Part shown: one piece after another, positions 18,495 to 27,493 of the stretch | How the letters are laid out: each line of letters opens with the position of its first letter | Position numbering within the stretch: the first letter of the stretch is position 1 | NCBI GenBank assembly: GCA_963718635.1 | Contig: OY970367.1 | Coordinates: forward strand, 806,001 to 870,000 | Direction: 5' to 3' | Source: JAIOQJ01 sp963718635 | Lineage (GTDB): Bacteria > Planctomycetota > Planctomycetia > Gemmatales > Gemmataceae | Length of the DNA: 64,000 nucleotides | Program-made: the position numbers and the translations under genes | The notes under the pieces: generated by a model | The model's database searches: none | Told to the model about the DNA's origin: nothing | What the model saw: only the letters and a program-made list of their open reading frames with translations

Positions 18495-18828
18495 CGGTTA
18501 CGTCTGTAAAGCCGAGACTCAATTCACGCAACTCTTTGAGCCCGGTCAGTTCTTTCATGCCGGCATCGGTCACTTTGGTCTTGAGGAGCGAAAGCTTCTG
18601 TAGGTGTTTCAGATGCGCTAAACCTTTAAGATCGGCATCCTTGGCCGAACTGAGCGTGAGATAAACCGAGACGACCGGCTTTTCCGGGAGCTTGTCATCG
18701 CGAATGACTTTCCCGCCCAGCTTCTCAATCACTTTCACGACCTGCTCTTCCGCATCGTCCGCGCAGGCGCCGAATGTGGTTGACTGAGCGACCGCAAGCA
18801 TAAGAATCAATCGTCGGATCGTTATCAT
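18424..18828 (-). CDS. Leucine-rich-repeat protein, N-terminal piece
   Basis: Start chosen at ATG 18828 (MITIRRLILMLAVAQSTTFG), a signal peptide ending near ACADD; the open frame extends to 19101 but that part lacks coding character. A short domain (EEQVVKVIEKLGGKVIRDD), which regularly precedes LRRs in planctomycete proteins, is followed by three LRR units. The frame ends at RWNQSY because of a one-base insertion at 18453-18455, and the protein continues in 17502-18494. Confidence 0.8.
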   Translation of the reverse strand: MITIRRLILMLAVAQSTTFGACADDAEEQVVKVIEKLGGKVIRDDKLPEKPVVSVYLTLSSAKDADLKGLAHLKHLQKLSLLKTKVTDAGMKELTGLKELRELSLGFTDVTDAGLKELAQDSELRALSRWNQSY

Positions 18829-19084
18829 GTTACGCCCGACGTTTAAGAAGCGACAACTCCCATCGTAGGCATTGTACCGGTTTTCTTGGTGAGCGCTGGA
18901 CAACGCAAGGTCGCTCTTCGCGGTGTCCCTTTTGCGTCGTCCATCTATCCGCAAAACCGGTTCATCCGCCATAAGGCGAGCAGCAGACTGATTGTGACCT
19001 CTCGCAATCGCCACGAATCCTACGCCGAAACAGCCGGAATGTCGATAAAACGGATGATTCTTGATATCAAATTGGGAGCCGCGC

Positions 19085-19498
19085 ATGCTGCGAGCATTCA
19101 TGTTGACTGCAATTTTCTGTGCCGCAGTTGCTAACGCCGTCAGTGCAGCCGAGCCGGTGGTAATTGTGCTGCAATCGCCGACAGGAGAGCCGTTGCCGGC
19201 GCCGCCTAGCGTGGTCGTTAACGGCCAGACCTACGTACCCGGCACGCTGGGCGATGCCTATTCCGCGCCGAGCCGAGATCAACGCCGAGCAGATTGGCGC
19301 TATCGGGCTGCCGAACACATTTGCGCACCCGACGGCTGCCCCACCGCCGTTGGATGCAGCAATGCTTGGACGGAGTTCAAATTTGTCTTTGGCTCTTGCC
19401 GTCAATTCTTCGGGACTGCCGATTCGACCGAGGGCTGTTGCAACAAGACGACTGTACCTCCGCCGGCCCGAAGTTATTTCCGCCACTTTAATGACTAA
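19085..19498 (+). CDS. Small exported Cys-containing protein, unknown
   Basis: 137 residues from ATG 19085. A signal peptide (MLRAFMLTAIFCAAVANA) is followed by a Pro-rich stretch and then a C-terminal region with six Cys residues (ICAPDGC, GCSN, GSC, GCC). Paired Cys in an exported protein suggests disulfides. No known domain was recognised, and the middle (about residues 65-85) is Arg-rich and may be affected by an indel. The gene is convergent with the P-type ATPase gene. Confidence 0.5.
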   Translation: MLRAFMLTAIFCAAVANAVSAAEPVVIVLQSPTGEPLPAPPSVVVNGQTYVPGTLGDAYSAPSRDQRRADWRYRAAEHICAPDGCPTAVGCSNAWTEFKFVFGSCRQFFGTADSTEGCCNKTTVPPPARSYFRHFND

Positions 19499-19545
19499 AG
19501 TCGGTTGCTCACGCAATTCAACTCGCTTATGGAGAGTAAGCAAAC

Positions 19546-21924
19546 TTAGCTCGAAGGCGGGCCGAGCCGATCGCTTGCCACGCAGATGCCGTAGGCTGGC
19601 GCAGCGATGCCGGCGACTTGCAGCCACTGCACGACGGTCAACATCGACAACTCAAAAAAGCGCGACGACATCGGCCAATACATCATCAGGGCGTAGAAGG
19701 GAATCCCCGCCAGCGCTATCAAGCGGAGCCTCGCATCTCCTGCCCGCGCACCATCGTCCAAGATGCGGAAGATCGCCGTGATGCCAAGCATAATCAACAC
19801 AGTGAGCAGTAGAGTCCGTTGCGTACGTTCATCGTACATCCAGATGTGCTTCGCGAATGCGAGTACGACAAAGCCGGCCAGAGCGAAGACGACGCCGCTG
19901 CGCAATGCGAAGCCCCCCACGTCGCGCAGAAAGGGAACCTTTGACACCGTTTGAGAGCGAGCGCGTGTGAGTGCAATAATGAATGTCGGAACGCCAATGA
20001 CCAACCAGTCGAGCAACGTCACCTGTTGCGGCACATAGGGGAATGGCAGACTGAGTAGGCCGACGGCATAGATCAAGATCAAAATGAGGGAATAGACATT
20101 CTTCAACAAGAAGAGCTTGGCCGCCCGGCGCAGGTTGCGCACGATGGTTCGGCCTTCCTCGATTGTTTCCGGCAGCATCGCGAAATCGTTATTCTCCAAC
20201 ACGAGGGACGAAACCGTTTTGGCGGCCTGCGTCCCTTCCCCCATCGCAATGCCAAGGTCGGCGCGTTTAATCGGCAAAACGTCGTTGATGCCATCGCCGA
20301 TCATCGCCACGTAGTGCCCGCGCTGCCGTAATGAATCGACAATCTCGACTTTCTGTTGCGGTCCCACTCGACCAAAGACACTATGTTTTTCGACTAACAT
20401 CGCCCTGTCCGGGGCCGTAGCCCAATCATCTCCGGTGAGAACAGCTTCTCGGGACAGGGGCAAATCGAGCGGAGCGACGGTCGCGCGGATTGTCTCGGGG
20501 TTATCGCCCGAGAGAACTTTAAATGAGATGCCTTGAGCGGAAAGCGCCGTTAGCACTTTGGCGGCCTCGGGCCTTAACTCGTCGGCCAAAGCGACGATAG
20601 CGAGGATCTCCAGCGGTTGCGGCATAAGATCGGTGAAAGCCTTCTTTGCGCTGTCCCCCGCAACCACTTCAGCGAAAACGAGAATGCGAAGTCCCTGCGT
20701 TTGCAGCGCCGTTACTCCCGATAAATTCCGCTGGTCTTCGGCCGAAAAGGCCTCGGGCGCACCGAGGACGAGCAATCGTTCCTCTTGCCCAACGCGAATT
20801 CGAACGGCGCTGAAACGATTCTTTGACTTGAAGGGTATTTGATCGAGCAATTCGACCTTCGCTTCGCCCAGTGCCGTGCGCAGCGCCTGAATGCTGCGAT
20901 TGCGATGATCGATGGTCGCGTTTGCAAATTGAGCCAGGCGCAAACTGACTTCTCGATCATCCAGACGCATTGACTGATTGAGCAGTTGGGCCATCACCAA
21001 TCGGTTAGTGGTAAGCGTACCGGTCTTGTCGGTGCAGATAACATTAATGGAGGCCATCGCCTCAACGGCATTGATGCGCTGCACGAGCACGCCCCGCCGA
21101 CTCATCACGACGGCGCCCACCGTAAACGACACCGTCATAATCAGCACCAGACCCTGAGGCACGGTCGATGTGATGGTTGAGGCAATCATCTTCAACAGTT
21201 GGGCCAGACCGATTTGGTTAAAAAAATAGAGAACGAGGTAAATGGCAACCAAGGCAACCGCGGTGATGCTCAAGAAAGTGATGAGCATGTTGACGGTGCG
21301 CATCATAGGGCTGGAGCGACTCGTATAGCGCCGGGCAGCAATGGAGATGCTTTGGGCAAATGCTTCTTTGCCTACTTTGTCCACGCGGTAGACACATTCA
21401 CCGGCCACGCAAATGCTGCCGGAAATCAATCGCTGCCCCGCTTCACGCTGCGATGGATCCGATTCACCGGTCAATAGCGACTCATCGACTTCGAGAAAAT
21501 TCGCTTCAACGATCACCCCATCCGCAGCAACGGCGTCTCCCGAGTGGAGCAACAAGCTGTCGCCAAGAACGATCTCACTAGCGGCAATTTCTGCCGTTTG
21601 GCCATCGCGGACTACATGTGATTTTGTTTCAGTCAGGATGGCAAGCTTATCGAGTTGGCGTTTGGCCCGTACTTCCTGGATCAGGCCGACAACTGTATTG
21701 ACGAGCATCATCCCGCTGACGGCAACGCCTGCCCGCCATTCCCCGAGGCTGAATAGGACAACAGCTGCGGGTACGACCATCAAATTGAAGAGGGTGAAGA
21801 GGTGGCGCGAAGCGATGGTGCGATAATCGGCCCAGTCGGAACGCGAAGTCCGATTGACTAAGCCTTTGGCCTGGCGCTCGATCACTTCGGCGCTGGAGAG
21901 GCCAAGATGCTCGGTGGAAATCAT
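19546..21924 (-). CDS. P-type cation-transporting ATPase (CtpE-like)
   Basis: 792 residues with all P-type signatures: actuator TGES (152-155), phosphorylation DKTGTLT with Asp299, and hinge GDGINDV (543-549). About ten membrane helices are expected, four before and the rest after the P domain. The length and the sequence around TM4 resemble the mycobacterial CtpE-type ATPases, which have been linked to calcium uptake. No heavy-metal-binding N-terminal domain is present. The TM4 metal-site motif, usually PEGL, reads PQGL (256-259), so a conserved acidic ligand is an amide. Substrate therefore uncertain; Ca, Mg or K-type ions are all possible. Confidence 0.87.
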   Translation of the reverse strand: MISTEHLGLSSAEVIERQAKGLVNRTSRSDWADYRTIASRHLFTLFNLMVVPAAVVLFSLGEWRAGVAVSGMMLVNTVVGLIQEVRAKRQLDKLAILTETKSHVVRDGQTAEIAASEIVLGDSLLLHSGDAVAADGVIVEANFLEVDESLLTGESDPSQREAGQRLISGSICVAGECVYRVDKVGKEAFAQSISIAARRYTSRSSPMMRTVNMLITFLSITAVALVAIYLVLYFFNQIGLAQLLKMIASTITSTVPQGLVLIMTVSFTVGAVVMSRRGVLVQRINAVEAMASINVICTDKTGTLTTNRLVMAQLLNQSMRLDDREVSLRLAQFANATIDHRNRSIQALRTALGEAKVELLDQIPFKSKNRFSAVRIRVGQEERLLVLGAPEAFSAEDQRNLSGVTALQTQGLRILVFAEVVAGDSAKKAFTDLMPQPLEILAIVALADELRPEAAKVLTALSAQGISFKVLSGDNPETIRATVAPLDLPLSREAVLTGDDWATAPDRAMLVEKHSVFGRVGPQQKVEIVDSLRQRGHYVAMIGDGINDVLPIKRADLGIAMGEGTQAAKTVSSLVLENNDFAMLPETIEEGRTIVRNLRRAAKLFLLKNVYSLILILIYAVGLLSLPFPYVPQQVTLLDWLVIGVPTFIIALTRARSQTVSKVPFLRDVGGFALRSGVVFALAGFVVLAFAKHIWMYDERTQRTLLLTVLIMLGITAIFRILDDGARAGDARLRLIALAGIPFYALMMYWPMSSRFFELSMLTVVQWLQVAGIAAPAYGICVASDRLGPPSS

Positions 21925-21986
21925 AGTATTCTTTAGAGGTGGTCGCGGGCGCTGAACCGCGCCACGTCACTTCATTCCAGCCGGCC

Positions 21987-22021
21987 GCGTAAGCAACGTT
22001 GGAACGAATCGTTGCTTACGC
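21987..22021. repeat. Perfect 12-bp stem hairpin, GCGTAAGC family
   Basis: gcgtaagcaacg (21987-21998) pairs perfectly with cgttgcttacgc (22010-22021), loop 11 bases. It lies between the AT-hook-like gene and the ATPase gene, both on the minus strand, with no T-tract. The same GCGTAAGC/GCTTACGC core is found in hairpins at 29802-29867 and 59166-59206. Confidence 0.7.
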
Positions 22022-22053
22022 CCGCGGCTCACACCGATCGACAAGTGCGATCC

Positions 22054-22467
22054 CTACTTGCCGAGCATTGAGATGAGATTCTGCAACGTGTTGCCGCCGA
22101 CCCGCCCGACGAGGTCGTGGACGGTTTCCAGGTCACGCAGGGAAATCGATTTCCCCGTGCCGTTGTTCGATGCCATCTTAACAGGCGCCTGTTGCGAAAT
22201 GGCTGACGACTCAGCCGTGTTCTTGTTGGCCGACTTGGATCCCTTCGGCCGGCCTACGGGACGCCCCTTTTTGGAGGACTTTCCGCGTGCCAACGAGGTC
22301 TTGTAATTGGAGATATGCGCCGTCGTCATATCAATCTTAAACTTTTCCATCAGATGATTCTTAATGTCGATGGGCTGGGCATCAGCGCCGAGTTCCGCCA
22401 AAGCCCGACGGACTCCTTCCATCTTTGAAATCGTTTTCTCCGGTGCCGTCTCGTCTTTCGTCGCCAT
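22054..22467 (-). CDS. Putative DNA-binding protein with AT-hook-like motif
   Basis: Start at ATG 22467 (MATKDETAPEKT), supported by CAGGAG at 22474-22479. The 137-residue protein has an N-terminal helical region (MEGVRRALAELGADAQPIDI...HISNYKTSL) that looks like a small winged-helix or KID-type domain. A basic KKGRPVGRPKGSK follows, resembling an AT-hook, and then a C-terminal LETVHDLVGRVGGNTLQNLI motif. Proteins of this design are frequent in planctomycetes. A DNA-binding role is an inference from the basic motif. Confidence 0.65.
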   Translation of the reverse strand: MATKDETAPEKTISKMEGVRRALAELGADAQPIDIKNHLMEKFKIDMTTAHISNYKTSLARGKSSKKGRPVGRPKGSKSANKNTAESSAISQQAPVKMASNNGTGKSISLRDLETVHDLVGRVGGNTLQNLISMLGK

Positions 22468-22651
22468 CGAGTGCTCCTGTATCAAGTTGCAGGCGAAAAG
22501 GATTGCCCCGTAGTCGGATCATGTTGTATGGAGAAAATCGATCTAAACGATGGACTTACGAATCTGAAGCATCGCCTTTATCTCACCAACATCACCGTTA
22601 CGCAACGGGTATTAGCGTTAGAGATAGTCAATTTTGATAAAAAGTACATTA

Positions 22652-22666
22652 ACATTGTGTCAATGT
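22652..22666. promoter_or_regulatory. Possible operator in an AT-rich gene-free stretch (22468-22809)
   Basis: ACATTG-TGT-CAATGT is a perfect 6-bp inverted repeat in a markedly AT-rich stretch (about 22610-22690), which stands out from its GC-rich surroundings. It is upstream of the AT-hook-like gene (minus strand) and beyond the 3' end of the SGNH gene. It could be a promoter/operator. Nothing else is recognisable in this 342-bp gap. Confidence 0.3.
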
Positions 22667-22809
22667 GAACAATTTTTCTGAAAAAAATAGATTCGGTTTT
22701 CCGCTGTCTCGGATATGTCCTCTCAATTCGGTGCACGGGGACAGGGTATTCGTGCCGGTGCGAGAAGAGAAAAGAGAGATTATCGTGGGAGGGTTGCACC
22801 GCCGCAGCG

Positions 22810-23541
22810 TTATTTTGCCTCCATCAGTTCTTTCAATGGCCCCGCGACGGCATCCGCCCATGCCTGGTACCCTTTTTCCGAGAAGTGGAAGAAATCGGGC
22901 ATCAGGTCTTTTGAGACTGTGCCATCGGGTTGGACGAACTGAGTGGTAAGATCGACGTATTTTATCGTCTTACCGCCATCGTCCATTTTTGCGAGAAAGG
23001 GATTGACCGACATGTGCCGTTCCCGAATTTTGCTCGGACCCGCCCCGCGCGGCGGCACAGACAGCAGAAGCACCTTGGTGGACGGCGATTTTTTGCGGAT
23101 AGTATCAATTATCGCTTTTACCCCCGCTGCAATTTTTTCGGGAGCATCGCCATTTGAACCGTTGGTTCCGCCGATCATCAACATCACGACTTTAGGAGAA
23201 ATGCCTTCGAGCTCGCCGTTTTGTACGCCCCACAGGACATGCTGCGTGTAAGTGCCTCCCTGTGCGAAATTCGCCGGCTTGTATTGGCCGAAGGCCTTCT
23301 CGTAGATGGTCTTCACGCCATTCTTGGGCGTGCCGCGCCAGTCGTCGGTCAGGAAATCACCCAGCAACAGGAGGTCGATATTACCTTTTTTGGCCAGCGC
23401 GACAAAACTCTCGTGACGCTTGAGATAGGTTTCATCTGGTTGTCCCGACTTTGTCTTTCGCGGGGTCGGCTCGTCAGGCGGATCGCCAGCTGAAGCAGGA
23501 ATTGCACATAGCAATAGAGTCAAAACAGCACAGATTCGCAT
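22810..23541 (-). CDS. SGNH/GDSL-hydrolase-like exported protein lacking the catalytic Ser
   Basis: 243 residues with a signal peptide (MRICAVLTLLLCAIPASA). The fold is that of PAF-acetylhydrolase-like SGNH hydrolases: block I LLLLGDFLTDDW, block II NFAQGGTYTQHVLW, block III MLMIGGTNGSN and block V MPDFFHFSEKGY with the Asp-x-x-His pair. In active members block I is GDSITDGW; here the Ser codon is TTC (Phe), one base from TCC. The block II sequence is also altered. The enzyme is thus probably inactive, or the base is an error. Related proteins are carbohydrate or lipid esterases. Confidence 0.8.
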   Translation of the reverse strand: MRICAVLTLLLCAIPASAGDPPDEPTPRKTKSGQPDETYLKRHESFVALAKKGNIDLLLLGDFLTDDWRGTPKNGVKTIYEKAFGQYKPANFAQGGTYTQHVLWGVQNGELEGISPKVVMLMIGGTNGSNGDAPEKIAAGVKAIIDTIRKKSPSTKVLLLSVPPRGAGPSKIRERHMSVNPFLAKMDDGGKTIKYVDLTTQFVQPDGTVSKDLMPDFFHFSEKGYQAWADAVAGPLKELMEAK

Positions 23542-23727
23542 GACGAATCTCCAATAAGGTTGGCCAAAACGGTTAAACGCGGATCGACCTTAGTGCCCTG
23601 ATCGTCCAAACTGAAACCGAAGGCAAGGGAAAAAACCTTGATTCAGCAGCTCATATTTTTCGGCTATAGAGTCTTTGTCTTATCCGTGTTCAGTCCGTGT
23701 TCCATCCGTGGCTAAAACTTTTTGCAC

Positions 23728-25716
23728 CTACCGCAACGTCCCAACATCTTCCGGGAAGAACTGCAACGCGGTGTTCAACGGGTTCGGCGCCACGTAGCCG
23801 AGACCGCAAATGGCGGTGAGACGCATATAGCGGGCGAAGTCGTTCACGTTTTCGTTCAATTTTTCCCAGAGCACTTCCGGGATAGCGGGAGGCTTGCCGT
23901 CTTCGTCCGCCAGGCTGAGCGTTTGACTCGAACAACGGCGAAGAAGTTCCGTCCCGATCTCAACTAATTTCTGCGAGCCGATGCGACAGGGGACGCATTT
24001 GCCGCACGATTCGTTGCGGAAGAACTGCGTGCAATTCCGGGCTTGTTCCAACATATTGCGGGTATCGTTATAGACGACGATGCCGGCGCCCAGCATCAAT
24101 TCGATATCGCGAAGGCCGATCACGCTTGCAATATTGCGGAAAAAGTTCAGGTCGAGCGGCAGGTGGACGATCTCGAAGAAATCGACCTCAACTCCATCTT
24201 TCAACAAATGTCCTTCAGCAAACGCAGTAAGAAGATTGCCTTCATCAGGGTCGCGCACTCGGGCGATCGCACGTTCGAGACGATCCTTGAGTTTTTTCGC
24301 CACAGGTAGTCTTGCCGGCAAAAAACCGCCGGATGGCCCCGATGGAGCAATTGCGCACAACGTACCTTTAACACCGCCCGCCAGCGAAATCAACTCACCG
24401 AATGTCGTGCCGATGGGCACTTCAAAAACACCCGGCTCGTTAAGATCGCCGCTGATGGAAAAGATCCGCCGGCCACGACAGAAGCCTTTGCCAGCGGTGG
24501 CATACCATTCTCCGCCATGATGCAGGATGCCCGGCGCCCAAGCAAGCGTTTCTACATTGTTCACCACCGTCGGCTTATCGCGCAGTCCATTGGTTTGCAG
24601 CTCGGGGGGCCGGTTGCGCGGTTGAGCGCGCTTGTCTTCCATTGCTTCAATTAGTGCCGTTTGCTCGCCACAGATGTAGCCGCCTGGACTTTCAAAAACT
24701 TCCACATCGAACGCCCGGCCCAATTCCAAAAGCTTCGGACCACAAACTCCTTCGTTGCGTGCCCGCACAATTTCGAGATTCACTCGGTCAATCTGTTCGC
24801 GATACTCATGACGGATGTAAATGTAGCCGTTTGTCGCCCCAGTGAGCAGACCGGCGAGGATAACGCCTTCCACAATAAGGTGAGGCATTTCGAGCAATAA
24901 TTCCCGGTCTTTGAAGGTGCCTGGTTCGCTTTCGTCGGCATTGCAGACGATATATTTGACGGCCGAGGGCTCCCCCCAGACATCGCGCCATTTCTCGTAA
25001 GCTTTCATGCCGGCGCCGCCCATTCCTTGCAAATTGGACGCATCGAGCCGAGCAAGCCAAGGGTGGCTTGACTTAACGTATTCAGGCAATTTCCGCCCAT
25101 CGTGCCTAATCGTTTCCGGAAGGGTCACCATTTGCGGATGTTCGCGCAAATACCGTTTGGCGATCGCATAGGGCTTCCCGTTCAACGCGTTATCGTGTGC
25201 ATATACATCGATTTGCCAACCTGAATGATCGATGCCCCGGCCGGCATCGAGCGTACCCGGCGGCGGCGCTTCCCCAGCGATGATCCGCCGCAAATTCGTC
25301 TTGAGACTCTCGGCGGGTAGACCGGCGTAAACGCGGTCGTGAAACGACTTGGAATGATCGATGCCCAGTTCCGCTTCCACATGCCGGCTGATGCTGACTG
25401 CAGGCGCCCGATCGCAACGGCCGAGGCATGATGTCCCTTCGAGATGGACTTTGCCATCCTTTGTAAGGGGTTGCAAGCCATCCTCGCCTAGAAGCAGTTC
25501 CGCAGCGCCGGCCAAGTGACAGGCCATATCGCGGCAGACCTTCACTTCGACAAACGGTGGGCGACTCCATTCTTGCCTAAAATGCGGGAAAAAACTGGCC
25601 ACCTCTTGCAGTTTGTAGAGAGGCGTGTTGGTGTCGCGAGATAACTTGCCGAGTTCCCGATCGGGCAAGTAACCATGAACGTTTTGAATCTCGCGAAGGC
25701 GTTGCACGATGGCCAT
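23728..25716 (-). CDS. NuoE-NuoF fusion (NADH-binding diaphorase subunit)
   Basis: The N-terminal ~130 residues are a NuoE-type thioredoxin-like [2Fe-2S] domain; the rest is NuoF. In numbering from the longer GTG start (25794), [2Fe-2S] ligands are Cys87, Cys92, Cys123 and Cys127. The NuoF FMN/NADH region has GMGGAGM and DESEPGTFKDR, and [4Fe-4S] ligands are Cys597, Cys600, Cys603 (SCGKCVPC) and Cys663. ATG 25716 (MAIVQRLREIQNVHGYLP) is preferred because the longer start lies inside an intergenic repeat. No other Nuo gene is adjacent, so this is more likely the diaphorase arm of a hydrogenase or formate dehydrogenase, or a stand-alone NADH dehydrogenase, than part of complex I. Confidence 0.85.
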   Translation of the reverse strand: MAIVQRLREIQNVHGYLPDRELGKLSRDTNTPLYKLQEVASFFPHFRQEWSRPPFVEVKVCRDMACHLAGAAELLLGEDGLQPLTKDGKVHLEGTSCLGRCDRAPAVSISRHVEAELGIDHSKSFHDRVYAGLPAESLKTNLRRIIAGEAPPPGTLDAGRGIDHSGWQIDVYAHDNALNGKPYAIAKRYLREHPQMVTLPETIRHDGRKLPEYVKSSHPWLARLDASNLQGMGGAGMKAYEKWRDVWGEPSAVKYIVCNADESEPGTFKDRELLLEMPHLIVEGVILAGLLTGATNGYIYIRHEYREQIDRVNLEIVRARNEGVCGPKLLELGRAFDVEVFESPGGYICGEQTALIEAMEDKRAQPRNRPPELQTNGLRDKPTVVNNVETLAWAPGILHHGGEWYATAGKGFCRGRRIFSISGDLNEPGVFEVPIGTTFGELISLAGGVKGTLCAIAPSGPSGGFLPARLPVAKKLKDRLERAIARVRDPDEGNLLTAFAEGHLLKDGVEVDFFEIVHLPLDLNFFRNIASVIGLRDIELMLGAGIVVYNDTRNMLEQARNCTQFFRNESCGKCVPCRIGSQKLVEIGTELLRRCSSQTLSLADEDGKPPAIPEVLWEKLNENVNDFARYMRLTAICGLGYVAPNPLNTALQFFPEDVGTLR

Positions 25717-25756
25717 AGAAGTTCCGCTGTCGGGTTGGGTGGTAAAGAATATCTCA

Positions 25757-25909
25757 CTCTTCGCTAACGCTTCAGGCTCGTGCCGGCGTTCCACAGTACC
25801 GACAAGCCTGAAGCGCCAGCGAAGAATAACTTGCTCTTCGCTGGCGCTTCAGGCTTGTGCCAATCTTTAGAAGAACAACTCTCTTCGCTAGCGCCTCAGG
25901 CTTGTGGCG
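25757..25909. repeat. Cluster of AAGCCTGAAGCGCCAGCGAAG repeats
   Basis: Centre: a perfect 23-bp inverted repeat, 25802-25824 paired with 25836-25858, with an 11-base loop. Single arms of the same sequence flank it at about 25757-25784 and 25883-25909. A decayed copy lies at 2123-2181. Such a hairpin could end transcription or be a REP-like mobile repeat. The rest of the gap to 26106 shows nothing recognisable. Confidence 0.8.
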
Positions 25910-26106
25910 GCGATTAACGAGAATGGACGCGGCAAGTGATACACTAACTCGACGCGTTCAATAAGCATTCCGCTCGCTCCCTTGCCGAATGCCTCACGCA
26001 CACACCGCGTTAGTGTAACGCGCTGACTACGAATTTGCACAAGAGTGCGCAGATTCTACACCGTTTGCAGCGTATGCATCGCCGGGCACACAAAGGCAAA
26101 GCATCC

Positions 26107-26973
26107 ATGATACCTGGAGTCGATCCCGATTCGGTCGTTGCGCTGATATGGGGGTTGGCCTTGCTGGCAATGGCTTGGACGTGGGCGCCGGCCACCATCG
26201 CTTCGCTTGGCGGCACGAGATATTCGAGCGGTGAAACTCCTAATTCGGACGGCCCGTTGCCCGCGAAAGATTATCAGTTCTGGGCCGATCAGCTGATAGC
26301 ACTGGGCTTCGAACCACTCGGCGCCGGTTGGATGCGCATCGACTTTGCCGGGCAAGACTGGTCGCTTTATTCACCCGTGCAGGCGTTTCGCAACACGGCA
26401 CATCAATGCTTCGCCTACATGAGCAAAGCGCCGGCGCCTTACTACTTCTGGCCTGGCGCTGCCTTCTTAACCTGCTTTGCCGACGGCAGCGCCTTGCACA
26501 CAAACAACAATTCCGAGCTCGGGCCGAACCCGGATGGAGAATTCTGCGAACAGGGAGTGGTCAGTTTATCGTTGGCCGAGGTCGCCGCCTATCACTGGGC
26601 GACCCAAGAATTGTTTCAACGAAGCGGTCGTAAACTCGACACCGACCTGAGCATGGATAATTTGCTGCGCACGACTGATCGCTTCTTTGGTCCGAAAGCA
26701 AAGCAAGAACATGGCCGAGCTGGAACCCAATACCTTTTTGCCCACGGGCTGATTCATATCAGCGCGTCGACCCCTGCCGCTTACCTGGCCGGGTTGACGC
26801 ACTGGTCGGTGCCTATCGTCAATCTTGTGTTGGCATGTGTACTGTCGTTTGGGGAAAGTATGCAGAAACGGCAGTACGCCGCCGCGGTTCGTGCCGGACT
26901 GCGCGCCAAAGCGGCTCAGGGCGTTGAACGTCGCGAAGCCGCCTCGGGCAATGATTATCCTGCCAATACTTGA
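26107..26973 (+). CDS. Unknown protein with one or two membrane segments
   Basis: Start chosen at ATG 26107 (MIPGVDPDSVVALIWG), followed directly by a hydrophobic segment (VVALIWGLALLAMAWTWAPA) that may anchor it; the frame is open to 26035. The central part (GWMRIDFAGQDWSLYSPVQ, PAPYYFWPGAAFLTCFADG) looks like a soluble beta-rich domain, and another hydrophobic segment (VPIVNLVLACVLSF) is near the C-terminus. No family was recognised. Its last 19 bases overlap the convergent thioredoxin gene. Confidence 0.65.
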   Translation: MIPGVDPDSVVALIWGLALLAMAWTWAPATIASLGGTRYSSGETPNSDGPLPAKDYQFWADQLIALGFEPLGAGWMRIDFAGQDWSLYSPVQAFRNTAHQCFAYMSKAPAPYYFWPGAAFLTCFADGSALHTNNNSELGPNPDGEFCEQGVVSLSLAEVAAYHWATQELFQRSGRKLDTDLSMDNLLRTTDRFFGPKAKQEHGRAGTQYLFAHGLIHISASTPAAYLAGLTHWSVPIVNLVLACVLSFGESMQKRQYAAAVRAGLRAKAAQGVERREAASGNDYPANT

Positions 26974-27290
26974 TTCAGCACCTTCGTCAGTTCGGTTTCG
27001 TTCGTGCCGCCCATTGTCATTACCGGCTGATCGCTTCCTTTGAAGATCATCAATCGCGGGATGAACGAGATCGCATAACGAGCAGCCAGATCTCCTTCAT
27101 CGTCTGTATTGACCTTGCCGACCTTTACCTTGCCGGCGAATTGGTCGGCGATTTTTTCAATCGTCGGCGTCAAGGCTCGGCAGGGCCCGCACCAAGGCGC
27201 CCAGAAATCGACGAGAACGGGGATATTGCTCCCCACCACTTCCGTTTGCCAGTTTGCCGAACCGAATTCATGTACGTTCTGACTTGCCAT
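26955..27290 (-). CDS. trxA: Thioredoxin
   Basis: 111 residues, the usual length. The redox motif is WCGPC with Cys34 and Cys37, in the context VLVDFWAPWCGPCRAL. The cis-Pro region FIPRLMIFK is present. Cytosolic, no signal peptide. It reduces protein disulfides using thioredoxin reductase, which is not in the window. Its 3' end overlaps the unknown membrane-protein gene by 19 bases (convergent). Confidence 0.95.
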   Translation of the reverse strand: MASQNVHEFGSANWQTEVVGSNIPVLVDFWAPWCGPCRALTPTIEKIADQFAGKVKVGKVNTDDEGDLAARYAISFIPRLMIFKGSDQPVMTMGGTNETELTKVLNQVLAG

Positions 27291-27493
27291 GACCGTTCTC
27301 CATCAACAAGCGAAATAATATCATTCAGAAACCATTCGTTCTTATGATACGTGAGGTCGTCGCATCGGGCAGTTGCGACCCATCTTTAACAACAATTTTA
27401 GATGCCGACCCGCCTAAAAAGATTCGCGACCGATGAATGCCTTGACGGAGCGTCACGGCTGTCGTAAAAATCGGAGAGAGTCTGCACAATGCA

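Noticed and set aside
19164..19781. Longer overlapping plus-strand ORF (205 codons) at the small exported protein
   Set aside because: Lacks a signal peptide and runs deep into the convergent ATPase gene; the 19085 frame with a signal peptide and six Cys is better, although an indel between the two frames cannot be excluded.
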